From positions 3,720,001 through 3,784,000 of the forward strand of contig CP099977.1 in the NCBI GenBank assembly GCA_024372495.1: a stretch of 64,000 nucleotides of DNA, in the 5' to 3' direction. The DNA is from Pseudarthrobacter sp. Fe7. Its GTDB lineage: Bacteria; Actinomycetota; Actinomycetes; Actinomycetales; Micrococcaceae. Positions 37,974 through 46,657 of this stretch are shown here, one piece after another. The notes beneath the pieces are model-generated. The model did no database searches, had not been told where the DNA came from, and worked only from the letters and a program-made list of their open reading frames with translations. Both the position numbers and the translations under genes were made by a program. Numbering within the stretch: the stretch's first letter is position 1; each line of letters starts with the position of its first letter.

Positions 37974-38354
37974 CTAGAGCTGAACCTCGACGAAGCCGTC
38001 CGTGACGCGGGTACCAAACGCCGCCAGCCGCAGGCCAGGGGTGCTGAAGCATTCGCCGGTTTCGAGGTCGTAGACCTCCTTATGCAGTGGCGAGGCGATG
38101 GTGGGCCGCGCTCCCCTGGAACCAAGGATGCCGCGCGCCATGACGTGGGCTCCGGTGGCCGGATCTTCGTGCGCCACGGCGAAGACTTCGCTGGGGCCGG
38201 TGCGGAAGAGCGCCACCTGGCGGCCTCCCACCAGGGCGGCCTCGCCCCAGGCCGGCTCAAGGTCCTCCACCGCGCAGACACGGTGCCAGCCGGTCTCGAA
38301 TGCGGCGAAGTCCGATCCGGCGGCGAGCGCCCCAAGTTCAAGTGTTGCCGTCAT
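37974..38354 (-). CDS. nirD: Nitrite reductase (NADH) small subunit
   Basis: 126 residues from ATG 38354, with GGAG about 8 bases upstream. NirD is a Rieske-fold accessory protein of the siroheme nitrite reductase. It has WHRVCAVEDLEP, VALFRTGPSEVFAV, and PLHKEVYDLETGEC. The CxH pairs of true Rieske proteins are absent, as is usual for NirD, so no [2Fe-2S] cluster is expected. It is divergent from nirB, an unusual arrangement since the two are often adjacent on one strand; they share the 259-base promoter region with the GlnR-like box. Its stop is 5 bases from the stop of the convergent mutase gene. Confidence 0.9.
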   Translation of the reverse strand: MTATLELGALAAGSDFAAFETGWHRVCAVEDLEPAWGEAALVGGRQVALFRTGPSEVFAVAHEDPATGAHVMARGILGSRGARPTIASPLHKEVYDLETGECFSTPGLRLAAFGTRVTDGFVEVQL

Positions 38355-38509
38355 GTCCGGCTCCTTTCCCTGTGCCTGTTATCCGTTCCAATGGCAGCTT
38401 TTGCGGCCGTGTCCCACGCTAGGGTCCGGGTGTTTCAGCGGGGTGCGGTGAATGTGTCCGGCGCGTAAAAGAGACCTAACGGGGGCGGAAATGCGTTCGT
38501 GATGCAGAA

Positions 38510-38547
38510 GTTAAGTTGACGAAACAAAGGGGAAACTGAGGCGAAAC
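38510..38547. promoter_or_regulatory. GlnR-like box in the nirD/nirB divergent promoter
   Basis: GTTAA (38510), then GAAAC at 38521, 38532 and 38543, each 11 bases apart with n6 spacers. Actinobacterial GlnR sites are GTnAC/GAAAC half-sites with exactly this spacing. Three perfect GAAAC repeats are unlikely by chance. The box lies 67 bases before nirB and 156 before nirD and could serve both. Confidence 0.6.
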
Positions 38548-38613
38548 TGCCCTTTCCTAGGCTGGAGGCACAAGCTGCAGAGCACCGTCTGCGGCCCATG
38601 CGAAAGGCCCACC

Positions 38614-41253
38614 GTGACCGAACAGACTTCACGCACAGAGACTCCGCGCCGCATCGTCGTCGCCGGCGGCGGCCCCGCGGCCCACCGCTTTGCGGACGCG
38701 ATGCATGCCCGCGGCCTCGACGGCTGGCATGTCACGGTCCTCACCGAAGAAGCCCACCTCCCCTACGACAGGGTGGCGCTCTCCAAGGCCCTCACCGATA
38801 CCGGCGTGGACCTCACCCTGGGCACAGCCTCGATGTGGGACCACGGCTCACTGGTCCTGAAGACCGGCGAGCGCGTGGTGAAGATCAATGCGGAAGCAAA
38901 GAGCGTGGAAACCGCCGCCGGCCACAGCTATGGATACGACCACCTGGTGGTGGCAACGGGCTCCGACGCCGTGCGCCTGCCCATCCCGGGTGCACAGCAC
39001 GCCCACGTCTACCGCACCCTGGGAGACGTGTGGGCCATCAATAAGGCAGTTGCCGGACTCACCGAAAAACTCGGCCGCAAGATCAACGCCGTGACCATCG
39101 GCGGCGGCCTCCTGGGCCTTGAATCGGCCGCGGGCACCGAGCAGCTTGGCGCCACCCCGGTCGTCATCAACGGGGCTCCCTGGCTGATGAACACGCAGCT
39201 GGACGAGGGCGCAGGGCAGGCCCTGGGCCGCCTCATCGAGGCGAAGGGCTTCGAAGTCCACGGGGGCGTGTTCCCGTCCGAAATCCTGGCGGACGACGAC
39301 GGCCAGGTCACCGGGGTGCTCATGGCTGACGGCCGGATCATCCCGGCAGACCTGGTGATTGTCGCCGTCGGCGTCAAGCCGCGCGACGAACTCTTCCGCG
39401 CCGCCGAGGGAGAAGAACAGGTCTTCAGCCTTGGGCCCCGCGGCGGCGTGGTCATCAACGACTACTGTGCTACCGAGATTCCGGGCATCTGGGCCATCGG
39501 CGAGGTAGCCAACTTCGGCGGCATGTGCCTGGGCCTGGTAGCCCCTGCCAACACCATGGCCGAGATCGTGGCTGACCGGCTGCACGGCGGCGACGCCACC
39601 TTCCCCGGCTTTGACACCGCCACCAAGCTGAAGCTGTCCGGGGTGGACGTCGCCAGCTTCGGGGACGCTTTTGCCCGCACCGAACACGCCCTGGAAATCG
39701 TCTACGCCGACCCCGCCCGCGGCGTGTACCAGAAGATCGTCACCACGGATGACGCCAAAACGCTGCTCGGCGGCATCTTCGTGGGCGACGCCTCCCCGTA
39801 CATGAGCCTGCGCCCGCTCCTGGGCCGCGAACTTCCCGCCGAGCCTGGCGCGTTCCTCAGCGCGGCAGGCGGCGGCGAAGCTCCTGAAACGGAACTCCCC
39901 GACGACGCCACCCTCTGCTCCTGCAACAACGTCACCGCGGGAACCATCCGCGACGCCATCAACGGCTGCGGCGCCTGCGAGGGCAACACCCCTGTCCAGG
40001 AACTGGGCGAACTGAAGGGCTGCACCCGCGCCGGCACCCAGTGCGGCTCCTGCGTGCCCATGCTGAAGAAGCTGCTGGAAACCGAGCCCAAATCCGGCGT
40101 CGAGGTCTCCAAGGCCCTGTGCGAGCACATCGAACTGTCCCGCCAGGAGCTGTTCGACGCCATCCGGGTCCTGGAACTGACCTCCTTCGAGGAGATCATG
40201 GCCAAGTACGGCACCGGCGCCGGCTGCGACATCTGCAAGCCCACCATCGCCAACATCCTGGCCAGCCAGAACAGCGCCTACGTCCTGGATGCGGGCCGCG
40301 GCACCCTGCAGGACACCAACGACCGCGCCCTGGCCAACATGCAGAAAGACGGCACCTACTCGGTGGTCCCCCGGATCGCCGGCGGCGAAATCACCCCCAA
40401 GAAGCTGGGCGTCATCGCGGCCGTGGCGGAGAAGTACAACTTGTACACCAAGATCACCGGCGGCCAGCGGATCGACATGTTCGGCGCCCGGCTGGAGCAA
40501 CTCCCGGAAATCTGGAAGGAACTGGTGGACGCCGGCTTCGAATCCGGCCAGGCCTACGGCAAGAGCCTTCGCACGGTGAAGTCCTGCGTCGGTTCCACCT
40601 GGTGCCGGTTCGGCGTCCAGGACTCCGTGGCCATGGCCATCCAGCTGGAGTTGCGCTACCGCGGCCTGCGGAGCCCGCACAAGCTCAAGATGGGCGTTTC
40701 CGGCTGCGCCCGCGAATGCGCAGAGGCGCGCGGCAAGGACGTGGGTGTGATCGCCACGGCGGACGGCTGGAACCTGTACGTGGGCGGCAACGGCGGGGCC
40801 ACCCCGGCCCACGCCCAGGCTCCTGGCCAAGGACCTGGACGACGAAACCCTGATCAAGTACATCGACCGCTACTTCATGTACTACATCCGCACCGCCGAC
40901 CGCCTGCAGCGCACCGCCCGCTGGCAGGAAGAGCCGACGGCGGCATCAAGCACGTGGAGGACGTGGTGGTCAAGGACACCCTGGGCATCGCTGAAGACCT
41001 CGAAGCCGCCATGTCCAGGCACGTGGACACCTACGTCGACGAATGGGCCGACACCCTCAAGGACCCCGAGCGGCTCCGCCGGTTCCGCTCGTTCGTCAAC
41101 GCACCCGACCAGAAGGACGATTCCATCACCTTCGTCCCCGACGAGCGCGGCCAGATGCGCCCGGCCACCGCCGAGGAAAAAGGCAAAGTCCTGATCGGCG
41201 CCACCATCCCGGTCCGCGCGGCCACGACGGACAACACCGGAAACGAGGCATAA
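38614..41253 (+). CDS. nirB: Nitrite reductase (NADH) large subunit (frame broken in a short stretch)
   Basis: About 880 residues from ATG 38614. It reduces nitrite to ammonium with six electrons from NADH. Domains: FAD/NAD(P) oxidoreductase at about 10-400 (VVAGGGPAAHRFA, TIGGGLLGLESAAG), a BFD [2Fe-2S] domain at about 428-485 (CSCNNVTAGTI), a second Cys-rich BFD-like segment at about 510-550 (GCDICKPTIA), then the nitrite/sulfite reductase core with siroheme/[4Fe-4S] ligands CVGSTWC and SGCARECAEA. Between about 40817 and 40936 the frame is wrong, bounded by an extra base (AGCT written AGGCT) and a missing one in a former GAGCTGG; the corrected reading is HAQLLAKDLDDETLIKYIDR. It is followed 2 bases later by cobA, which supplies siroheme precursor. 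Confidence 0.95.
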   Translation: MTEQTSRTETPRRIVVAGGGPAAHRFADAMHARGLDGWHVTVLTEEAHLPYDRVALSKALTDTGVDLTLGTASMWDHGSLVLKTGERVVKINAEAKSVETAAGHSYGYDHLVVATGSDAVRLPIPGAQHAHVYRTLGDVWAINKAVAGLTEKLGRKINAVTIGGGLLGLESAAGTEQLGATPVVINGAPWLMNTQLDEGAGQALGRLIEAKGFEVHGGVFPSEILADDDGQVTGVLMADGRIIPADLVIVAVGVKPRDELFRAAEGEEQVFSLGPRGGVVINDYCATEIPGIWAIGEVANFGGMCLGLVAPANTMAEIVADRLHGGDATFPGFDTATKLKLSGVDVASFGDAFARTEHALEIVYADPARGVYQKIVTTDDAKTLLGGIFVGDASPYMSLRPLLGRELPAEPGAFLSAAGGGEAPETELPDDATLCSCNNVTAGTIRDAINGCGACEGNTPVQELGELKGCTRAGTQCGSCVPMLKKLLETEPKSGVEVSKALCEHIELSRQELFDAIRVLELTSFEEIMAKYGTGAGCDICKPTIANILASQNSAYVLDAGRGTLQDTNDRALANMQKDGTYSVVPRIAGGEITPKKLGVIAAVAEKYNLYTKITGGQRIDMFGARLEQLPEIWKELVDAGFESGQAYGKSLRTVKSCVGSTWCRFGVQDSVAMAIQLELRYRGLRSPHKLKMGVSGCARECAEARGKDVGVIATADGWNLYVGGNGGATPAHAQAPGQGPGRRNPDQVHRPLLHVLHPHRRPPAAHRPLAGRADGGIKHVEDVVVKDTLGIAEDLEAAMSRHVDTYVDEWADTLKDPERLRRFRSFVNAPDQKDDSITFVPDERGQMRPATAEEKGKVLIGATIPVRAATTDNTGNEA

Positions 41254-41255
41254 CC

Positions 41256-42306
41256 ATGCAGCTCAGCATCGACCTCACCGGCCGGAACGTCCTGGTCACC
41301 GGCAGCTCAACTGCCGCGCGGCAGGCGGTACGGCGGTACCAGGCCGCGGGCGCCGTCGTCCATCGCCTCACCAGCCCGCACGACGCCGGAGGTGACCAGG
41401 GCGGGCACGGCACCGCCTTGCCGGAGCAACTGTTCCTGGTTGCCGCCGTCGACGATGGCCAGCCCGGCTGGGCCGCGCTCCTGGACCGCTGCCGGGCCGC
41501 CGGCATCCCCGTCGCGGCCGAACCAGCGGCAGGCCCCGCCGGACACGTCACCCTGGTGGGCGGCGGACCCGGCACAAGCGACCTGCTCACAGTGGCCGCC
41601 GTCAAGGCGCTCCGCGACGCCGACGTGGTGTTTTACGACCGCCTGGCGCCATACCAGGAACTGCCGCTGCTGACCTCCGCGGAACTCGTTGACGTGGGCA
41701 AGAGGCCGGGGCACCACAAGGTCAGCCAGGCAGACATCGAGAAGCTGATGGTGGAAAGCGCGCTGGCCGGCAACAACGTGGTCCGGCTCAAAGGTGGGGA
41801 TCCGTACGTCTTTGGCCGCGGCGGCGAGGAGGTTGCCGCCTGCGTGGCGGCCGGGCTCAAGGTGCAGGTGGTGTCCGGGGTGACCAGTGCCATCTCGGTG
41901 CCGGCTGCAGCGGGAATCCCGGTGACCCACCGGGAAGTCAGCCACATGTTCACCGTGGTGTCCGGGCATGCACCGCTCACCGAAAAGGAGCACCATCACC
42001 TGGCCGGCCTGGGCGGCACCATCGTGGTGCTCATGGGCATCGGCACCCTCCACCAGGCTCGCGGCGGGCCTCCGCCGTGCCGGGATGCGGCCGGACATGC
42101 CCATGGCGGTGGTGGAACGGGGCTACCGGCCCGGCCAGCGCACCACCATCGCGGACCTCGGCACCATTACGTCCGCCGCCGCCGGCTGCAGCAACCCGGC
42201 CGTCCTGGTTATCGGCGAGGTGGTCCGGGTGGCTGAGGCGAACCAGCAGCACGCCGGGGCTGCCGCGGACCTGGACAGGCTGGCGGCCTCGCTGCTGGGA
42301 TCATGA
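41256..42306 (+). CDS. cobA: Uroporphyrinogen-III C-methyltransferase (siroheme synthesis; frame broken)
   Basis: About 350 residues from ATG 41256. The C-terminal 250 residues are a SUMT domain: VTLVGGGPGTSDLLTVAA, DVVFYDRL, RLKGGDPYVFGRGGEE, and GIPVTHRE. It methylates uroporphyrinogen III to precorrin-2, the entry to siroheme for NirB. The N-terminal 90 residues look like a shrunken Rossmann domain (GRNVLVTGSSTAARQAVRRY), recalling the precorrin-2 dehydrogenase part of CysG but too short to be complete. An extra base at 42055-42059 (AGCT written AGGCT) breaks the frame; the true reading is TLHQLAAGLRRAGM. Its stop overlaps the start of the NnaR-like gene. Confidence 0.92.
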
Positions 42307-43484
42307 AAGGATTGACCCCCATGACTGCACTTGCACCGGCCGAACCAACGCAGGCTGAATCCACCCAGGCAGAAGTTGCTCCCGACGCCGCGGAGTCGCC
42401 GCTGGAGGGATTCCGCATCGGCGTCACCTCGGACCGGCGCTCGCGCGACCTGATCGAGGCCCTGGAACGCCGCGGCGCCGAAGTTCTGCACGCGCCCGCT
42501 TTGAAAATCGCTCCCGTCCAGGAGGACATGCGGCTCATCGAGGACACCCGCGCCATCATCGCAGCCAGGCCGGACCTGTGCATCGCCACCACCGCGTACG
42601 GCATGCGCCGGTGGTGCGAGGCAGCCGATTCGTTCGGCATCGGGGATGAACTCCTTGAGACGCTCGGGAACTGCCGCATGTTCGTCCGGGGACCCAAAGC
42701 CCGCGGTGCCGTCCGCGCGGCCGGCCTTGCCGACGTCGGCATCAGCAGCGACGAAACCACCTCCACGCTGGTGGACATGCTGCTGACTGAGGGCGTCCGG
42801 GGCAAAACCGTGGCCATGCAGGCGCACGGCTACACCGATGTCCGGCAGATCGAGCGGCTGCGGATGTCCGGCGCCACGGTGCTGACGGTGACGCCCTACC
42901 GCTGGGTCAAGCCCGACGGCGAGGACAGGCTTCCGCGGTTGATCGAGGCCGCCTGCACCGGGAACCTGGACGTCCTGACCTTCACCAGCGCACCCGCGGT
43001 TGATGCAATGTGGAGCACCGCCCATGAAATGGGACTGTACAAGCAACTGGTGGAGAGCCTGAAGCTGAACGTCACTACCGCCGTCGTAGGCCCCGTAACC
43101 GCACAGCCCCTCCTGGATGCGGGGATAACGCCGCTGATCCCGGAAAGGTTCCGGATGGGTGCCCTCATCCGGCTGGTGTGCGAGCATCTGGCGCTGAACC
43201 ATGTCCGGCGGCTGGAAACGCGCTCCGGCAGCATCGAACTGCGGGGCCGCAGCCTGCGCATTGACGGCCAGCAGGTGGAGGCGGCGCCCGCTCCCCTGCT
43301 GCTCCTGCGCGCCCTGCTCGGCGCCGGCGGCGCCGTCCTGTCCCGCGAATCGCTGTCCGACCTGCTGGAACTGCGCGGCTCCGTGCATGCCCTGGACATG
43401 ACCGTGAGCCGCCTGCGGTCCTCGTTGCCGGACGGCAGGCTTATTGAGACGGTGGTCAAGCGCGGGTACCGGATCCGCGTCTAA
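42303..43484 (+). CDS. nnaR: HemD-like domain fused to a winged-helix DNA-binding domain (NnaR-like nitrate/nitrite regulator)
   Basis: 393 residues from ATG 42303, overlapping cobA by 4 bases. Residues about 36-290 form a uroporphyrinogen-III synthase-like fold (IGVTSDRRSRDLIEALERRG, TFTSAPAVDAM, VVGPVTAQPLLDAG). Residues about 310-393 are an OmpR-type winged helix (LLLLRALLGAGGAVLSRESL, RLIETVVKRGYRIRV). This architecture is that of NnaR, which works with GlnR on nitrate/nitrite genes in Streptomyces and mycobacteria. Its place directly after nirB-cobA strongly supports that role; synthase activity may be residual. It probably senses a tetrapyrrole or nitrogen signal, which is inference. 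The frame is clean. Confidence 0.85.
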   Translation: MKGLTPMTALAPAEPTQAESTQAEVAPDAAESPLEGFRIGVTSDRRSRDLIEALERRGAEVLHAPALKIAPVQEDMRLIEDTRAIIAARPDLCIATTAYGMRRWCEAADSFGIGDELLETLGNCRMFVRGPKARGAVRAAGLADVGISSDETTSTLVDMLLTEGVRGKTVAMQAHGYTDVRQIERLRMSGATVLTVTPYRWVKPDGEDRLPRLIEAACTGNLDVLTFTSAPAVDAMWSTAHEMGLYKQLVESLKLNVTTAVVGPVTAQPLLDAGITPLIPERFRMGALIRLVCEHLALNHVRRLETRSGSIELRGRSLRIDGQQVEAAPAPLLLLRALLGAGGAVLSRESLSDLLELRGSVHALDMTVSRLRSSLPDGRLIETVVKRGYRIRV

Positions 43485-43570
43485 ACCCCGCGTCCCGGGC
43501 CCGGACACCGGCCAAGACCCGGGCGTTTGTGTCGGGCGGCGGCTGGATGAGAGGTGCGTCACCGGTTCTG

Positions 43571-43584
43571 TTACCGGCCGGTAA
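43571..43584. promoter_or_regulatory. Palindrome TTACCGGCCGGTAA upstream of the FAD oxidoreductase
   Basis: A perfect 14-bp palindrome, preceded by GTCACCGGTTCTG, which repeats part of the half-site (ACCGG). It lies 127 bases before the start of the gene at 43711, in the gap after nnaR. A candidate operator for a dimeric regulator. Who binds it is unknown. Confidence 0.45.
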
Positions 43585-43710
43585 ATACTGGCGAACAAGG
43601 GCCCGCTGAACAGCAACTGCGGGGAAACACGCCCGAAAAGACGCGAGCCTACGCTGGGTTCCATCACGAAGTTCCGGCCGCTTATCGGCCGCCAGCGAAA
43701 GGGCCAGCAC

Positions 43711-44584
43711 ATGTCCGCTCCGGCACCCTCACCGTCCACTTCCGCCGCAACCCGCATTGTCATTGCCGGCGCCGGCCCTGCCGCGCAGGCCCTGGTGGCA
43801 CAGCTGGACCGCGCCCGGTTCACCGGCACCATCACCGTCCTGAGCAACCGGGATGACAACCCGGCGGAACTGCTGGAGCTGGCAATGCTGCCGCAGGTCT
43901 CTGTACGCTTCGGCCAGCCGGCAAGCCACATCGATGCCGCCAACCGCTCCGTGGCCACGGCGGACGGCATGGAATTCGCCTACGACCAGCCTGGTCATCG
44001 CCACCGGATCGGCCCCCGTGGCCAATCCCGTTGACGGTGCCGCGCAGTGCCTGAGCTACGCCACCATCGACGACGCACCCCGGATCGCGAAGAGCGTGCA
44101 GAGGGTGGCCAGGGAACTGGGGAGGCGCCCGGTAGGGATCCTGGTGGGCACCGGTGCGGCGGCCGGACAGGCGGAGGCAGTACTGCGGGCAAAGGGCGTC
44201 CGGCCTATCCGCACCACCGCCCGGCCGGCCGCGGTCATCCCGGCCGTCGTGGCGGGCGGATCCACTTCCCGGCAGGCCGCGTCCGCCGTGGTCTTCGAGG
44301 ACGGCAGCAGCATGACCGGCGACCTGGTGGTCCTGGCCGAGGAGCGGGTCTCCCGGGACGGCCTGGCCGCCGGCGCCGGCCTGCAGACGGCAGCCGGGGG
44401 CGGCATCGTGATCAGCCGGGATTACCGCACGTCCGTCCCGGGGATCTGGGCGATTGGGGACGCAGCAGCGTTCGACGGCGTACGGCTGGGGCTGCTGGTG
44501 GCGGCCGCGTCGGCGGCAGGCGCCTGCGCCACCCAGCTGCTGACCGCGGCATCCGCTGCACCGGCCCTTCAGGCTGCGGCCTGA
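43711..44584 (+). CDS. Short FAD/NAD(P)-dependent oxidoreductase (frame broken)
   Basis: About 290 residues from ATG 43711. It has the FAD Rossmann motif VIAGAGPAAQALVAQL, the LVIATGSAP turn, a degenerate NAD site (VGILVGTGAAAGQAEAVL) and GIWAIGDAA, as in the N-terminal half of NirB/NasB-type flavoproteins. It lacks the Fe-S and catalytic modules, and at about 290 residues it is shorter than most family members. An extra C at 43988-43992 (CAGCTGG written CAGCCTGG) breaks the frame; the corrected reading is FAYDQLVIATG. It probably transfers electrons within the nitrite block, or is a reduced relic of a NirB duplication. It follows nnaR after a 226-base gap with its own palindrome. Confidence 0.8.
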
Positions 44585-44716
44585 CGGCTCCCGCGCTGCG
44601 GCTTGCCTCGCTGGGCGTCTGCGCGCCTGGGCCTGCTGCGGTGCGGTCCGCTGTGACAAGATGGTTCCCGAAACCGAGTCAACGCCGGGTCCACAAGGCC
44701 CTTCGAGAGGACCACC

Positions 44717-45436
44717 ATGAGCAACGAAGCCACCGTTCACACGGGCACCACCCATCCTGCCGGACCCGCGAACATCGCCTCCTACATTGACCACACGCTG
44801 CTCAAGCCCGAGGCCTCGGAGGCTGACGTTCTCAAGGTCTGTGCCGAGGCAGCCGAATACGGGTTCAGGTCGGTCTGCGTCAACCCCATCTGGGTCAAGA
44901 CCGTCACCACAGCGCTCAAGGGCTCAGGCGTCCTCACCTGTTCCGTGGTGGGCTTCCCCTGGGAGCCACCCCTTCCGACGTGAAATCGTTCGAGGCCCGC
45001 GGCGCAGTCCTGGACGGGGCGGCAGAGGTGGACATGGTGATCAACATTGCCGCCGCACGGGCCGGCGACAAAGGCGCCCTCGCAGAGGACATCGCTGCCG
45101 TGGCCGAGACCGTGCACGCGGGCGGCGCCATCCTCAAAGTGATCATCGAAACGGCTCTCCTGACAGATGAGCAGAAGGTGCTGGCCTGCCGGGCCGCAGT
45201 TGAGGCCGGAGCCGACTTCGTGAAGACCTCCACGGGATTCAACGGAGGTGGTGCCACCGTCGAGGACGTGGCGCTCATGCGCAGGACCGTGGGCCCGGAC
45301 ATGGGCGTCAAGGCCTCCGGCGGCGTACGGTCCCTGGCCGATGCGCAGGCTATGATTGCAGCAGGTGCAACACGAATTGGTGCCAGGCTCCGGAATTGCC
45401 ATCGTCAAGGGTGAACAGGGTTCAGCCGCTTACTGA
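44717..45436 (+). CDS. deoC: Deoxyribose-phosphate aldolase (frame broken twice)
   Basis: 239 residues from ATG 44717, with GAGAGGA 7-8 bases upstream. It cleaves deoxyribose-5-phosphate to glyceraldehyde-3-phosphate and acetaldehyde, the last step of deoxynucleoside breakdown started by PunA. The motifs IDHTLLKPEA, SVCVNPIWV, KVIIETALL, the Schiff-base lysine in FVKTSTGF and GVKASGGVR are all present. Two errors cancel overall: one C missing in TTCCCCTGGG near 44955 (true VVGFPLGATPSDVKSF) and an extra base at 45385-45389 (AGCT written AGGCT; true RIGASSGIAIVKG). The real stop is at 45434-45436; as written the frame stops at 45414. Confidence 0.92.
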
Positions 45437-45488
45437 CCTTGGCCGGAAGCCGCCACAGATCAAGCCCCCCGGGGCCAAGGAGGAACAC

Positions 45489-45752
45489 ATGTCCAGCCAG
45501 ATCAACGCGTCCAGCCGCGACACGGTATCCAGCAAGGAAACCGTCCGGACGCCGCAGAACGAAAACAACCTGGCCACCAGCGTTGTCCTGTTCGTGATCT
45601 GCTTCGCGCTGTTCCTGGGTGCCATCTATTCGCTGTCCTTCCTCACCCTGGGCAACCCCTGGCCTATGGCCGCCTGCCTGATCCTCTTCGCACTGGCGTT
45701 CTGGATCCCGCAGACCATCCTGGGCCGCTCCGACTCCGCCGGCGAGCACTAG
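45489..45752 (+). CDS. Small two-helix membrane protein
   Basis: 87 residues from ATG 45489, with AAGGAGG 6 bases upstream, a near-ideal ribosome site. Residues 1-28 are Ser/Thr/Asn-rich. Hydrophobic segments at about 29-52 (LATSVVLFVICFALFLGAI) and 58-77 follow, the first ending in a Tyr-Ser turn. No family recognised; many Arthrobacter genomes carry similar short proteins after deoC. It lies 52 bases after the corrected deoC stop and directly before a strong terminator, so it is probably the last gene of that transcript. Confidence 0.75.
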   Translation: MSSQINASSRDTVSSKETVRTPQNENNLATSVVLFVICFALFLGAIYSLSFLTLGNPWPMAACLILFALAFWIPQTILGRSDSAGEH

Positions 45753-45768
45753 AGAACCCTTACGTATC

Positions 45769-45820
45769 AGCAGACAGCAACGGACCCCGGACATTTGTCC
45801 GGGGTCCGTTGCTGTCTGCT
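45769..45820. terminator. Perfect 25-bp hairpin between convergent genes
   Basis: Two perfectly complementary 25-base arms (45769-45793 and 45796-45820) separated by two T. It sits between the small membrane protein (stop 45752) and the convergent hydrolase (stop 45839), ideal as a bidirectional terminator. The stem is far longer than usual for an intrinsic terminator. Confidence 0.85.
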
Positions 45821-45838
45821 GTTCGAAGTCCCTGCCTG

Positions 45839-46654
45839 CTAGAACCAGAGCCTGATCCATGCCCCTGCCGCTGCCGCCACGCGGCCCCAGTGGTGCTGGG
45901 CGATGGCCCAGCCGGCCATGGACATGCCCACCATGGCGTACGCGCCCACCGGGATCAGCACCAGCCATTCCCGCTTGGAGCCGGCCCGGCCCAGCAGGGG
46001 CACGGACAAGGCGCCATTGGCGCGCCAGAAGTTCCGCAGCAGGGGAAGCCTGCGCAGCATTTTCGGCGGCCGGACCACCAGCGGCCACAGCAGCGGCACT
46101 CCGCCGGTGGTGATGAGGTCCCCGGCGATGTGCACCACCACCCCGATCAGCATCGACGTGGGCAGCCAGGTCCACTGTTCCGGTGCGTAGGCGGTCACCA
46201 CGCCTGCCATGACCAGGGCGAAGATCCAGTTGGAGATGAAGCCGCTCTTGGGAAAGAGTTTCAGTGCCTTGGCCGCTATGTTGATCAGGAACATGCACAG
46301 CAGCCCGGCGCCGATGGACAGCCGTCCCCAGCCGGTGTCCATGTGGACCTGCGATGCCAGGCCGGCCAGGAACACGAAGAACGCCGCACCCAGGATGGAA
46401 TGCGTGCCCTGCCGGTGGCCGCCGCTGGCATTCTCAATGCCGCGGGCGATCACGTTGGACAGCGGCGGCAGCGAATGGGCCACTGTGCTGGCCCGGTGGT
46501 CCCAGTCGCAGACCAGCGCGGTTCCCGCCGTGGCCATCCCGCCGATGAGGATGCCCGTGGGATCCAGCGGGTACCAGCCCAGGGTATACGGGCCGGTGGA
46601 CGCAACAGCTACCCACGCCGCGGCTCCCGACGCGGCGTGGTGTCCTCCCATCAA
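45839..46654 (-). CDS. Metal-dependent hydrolase, YdjM/DUF457 membrane family
   Basis: 271 residues from ATG 46654, 3 bases after the mfd stop. The family is integral in the inner membrane with conserved His/Asp near the start and middle, here MMGGHHAASG, ALVCDWDHRAS, HRQGTHSILGA and HIAGDLITTGGV, likely metal ligands. Six hydrophobic segments are visible. In E. coli, YdjM is a LexA-regulated relative of unknown substrate. Close coupling to mfd, a DNA repair factor, is suggestive but may only be transcriptional readthrough. The frame is clean. Confidence 0.85.
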   Translation of the reverse strand: MMGGHHAASGAAAWVAVASTGPYTLGWYPLDPTGILIGGMATAGTALVCDWDHRASTVAHSLPPLSNVIARGIENASGGHRQGTHSILGAAFFVFLAGLASQVHMDTGWGRLSIGAGLLCMFLINIAAKALKLFPKSGFISNWIFALVMAGVVTAYAPEQWTWLPTSMLIGVVVHIAGDLITTGGVPLLWPLVVRPPKMLRRLPLLRNFWRANGALSVPLLGRAGSKREWLVLIPVGAYAMVGMSMAGWAIAQHHWGRVAAAAGAWIRLWF

Positions 46655-46657
46655 GTG

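Noticed and set aside
38848..40863. 671-codon minus-strand frame opposite nirB
   Set aside because: Shadow of nirB; no recognisable protein features.
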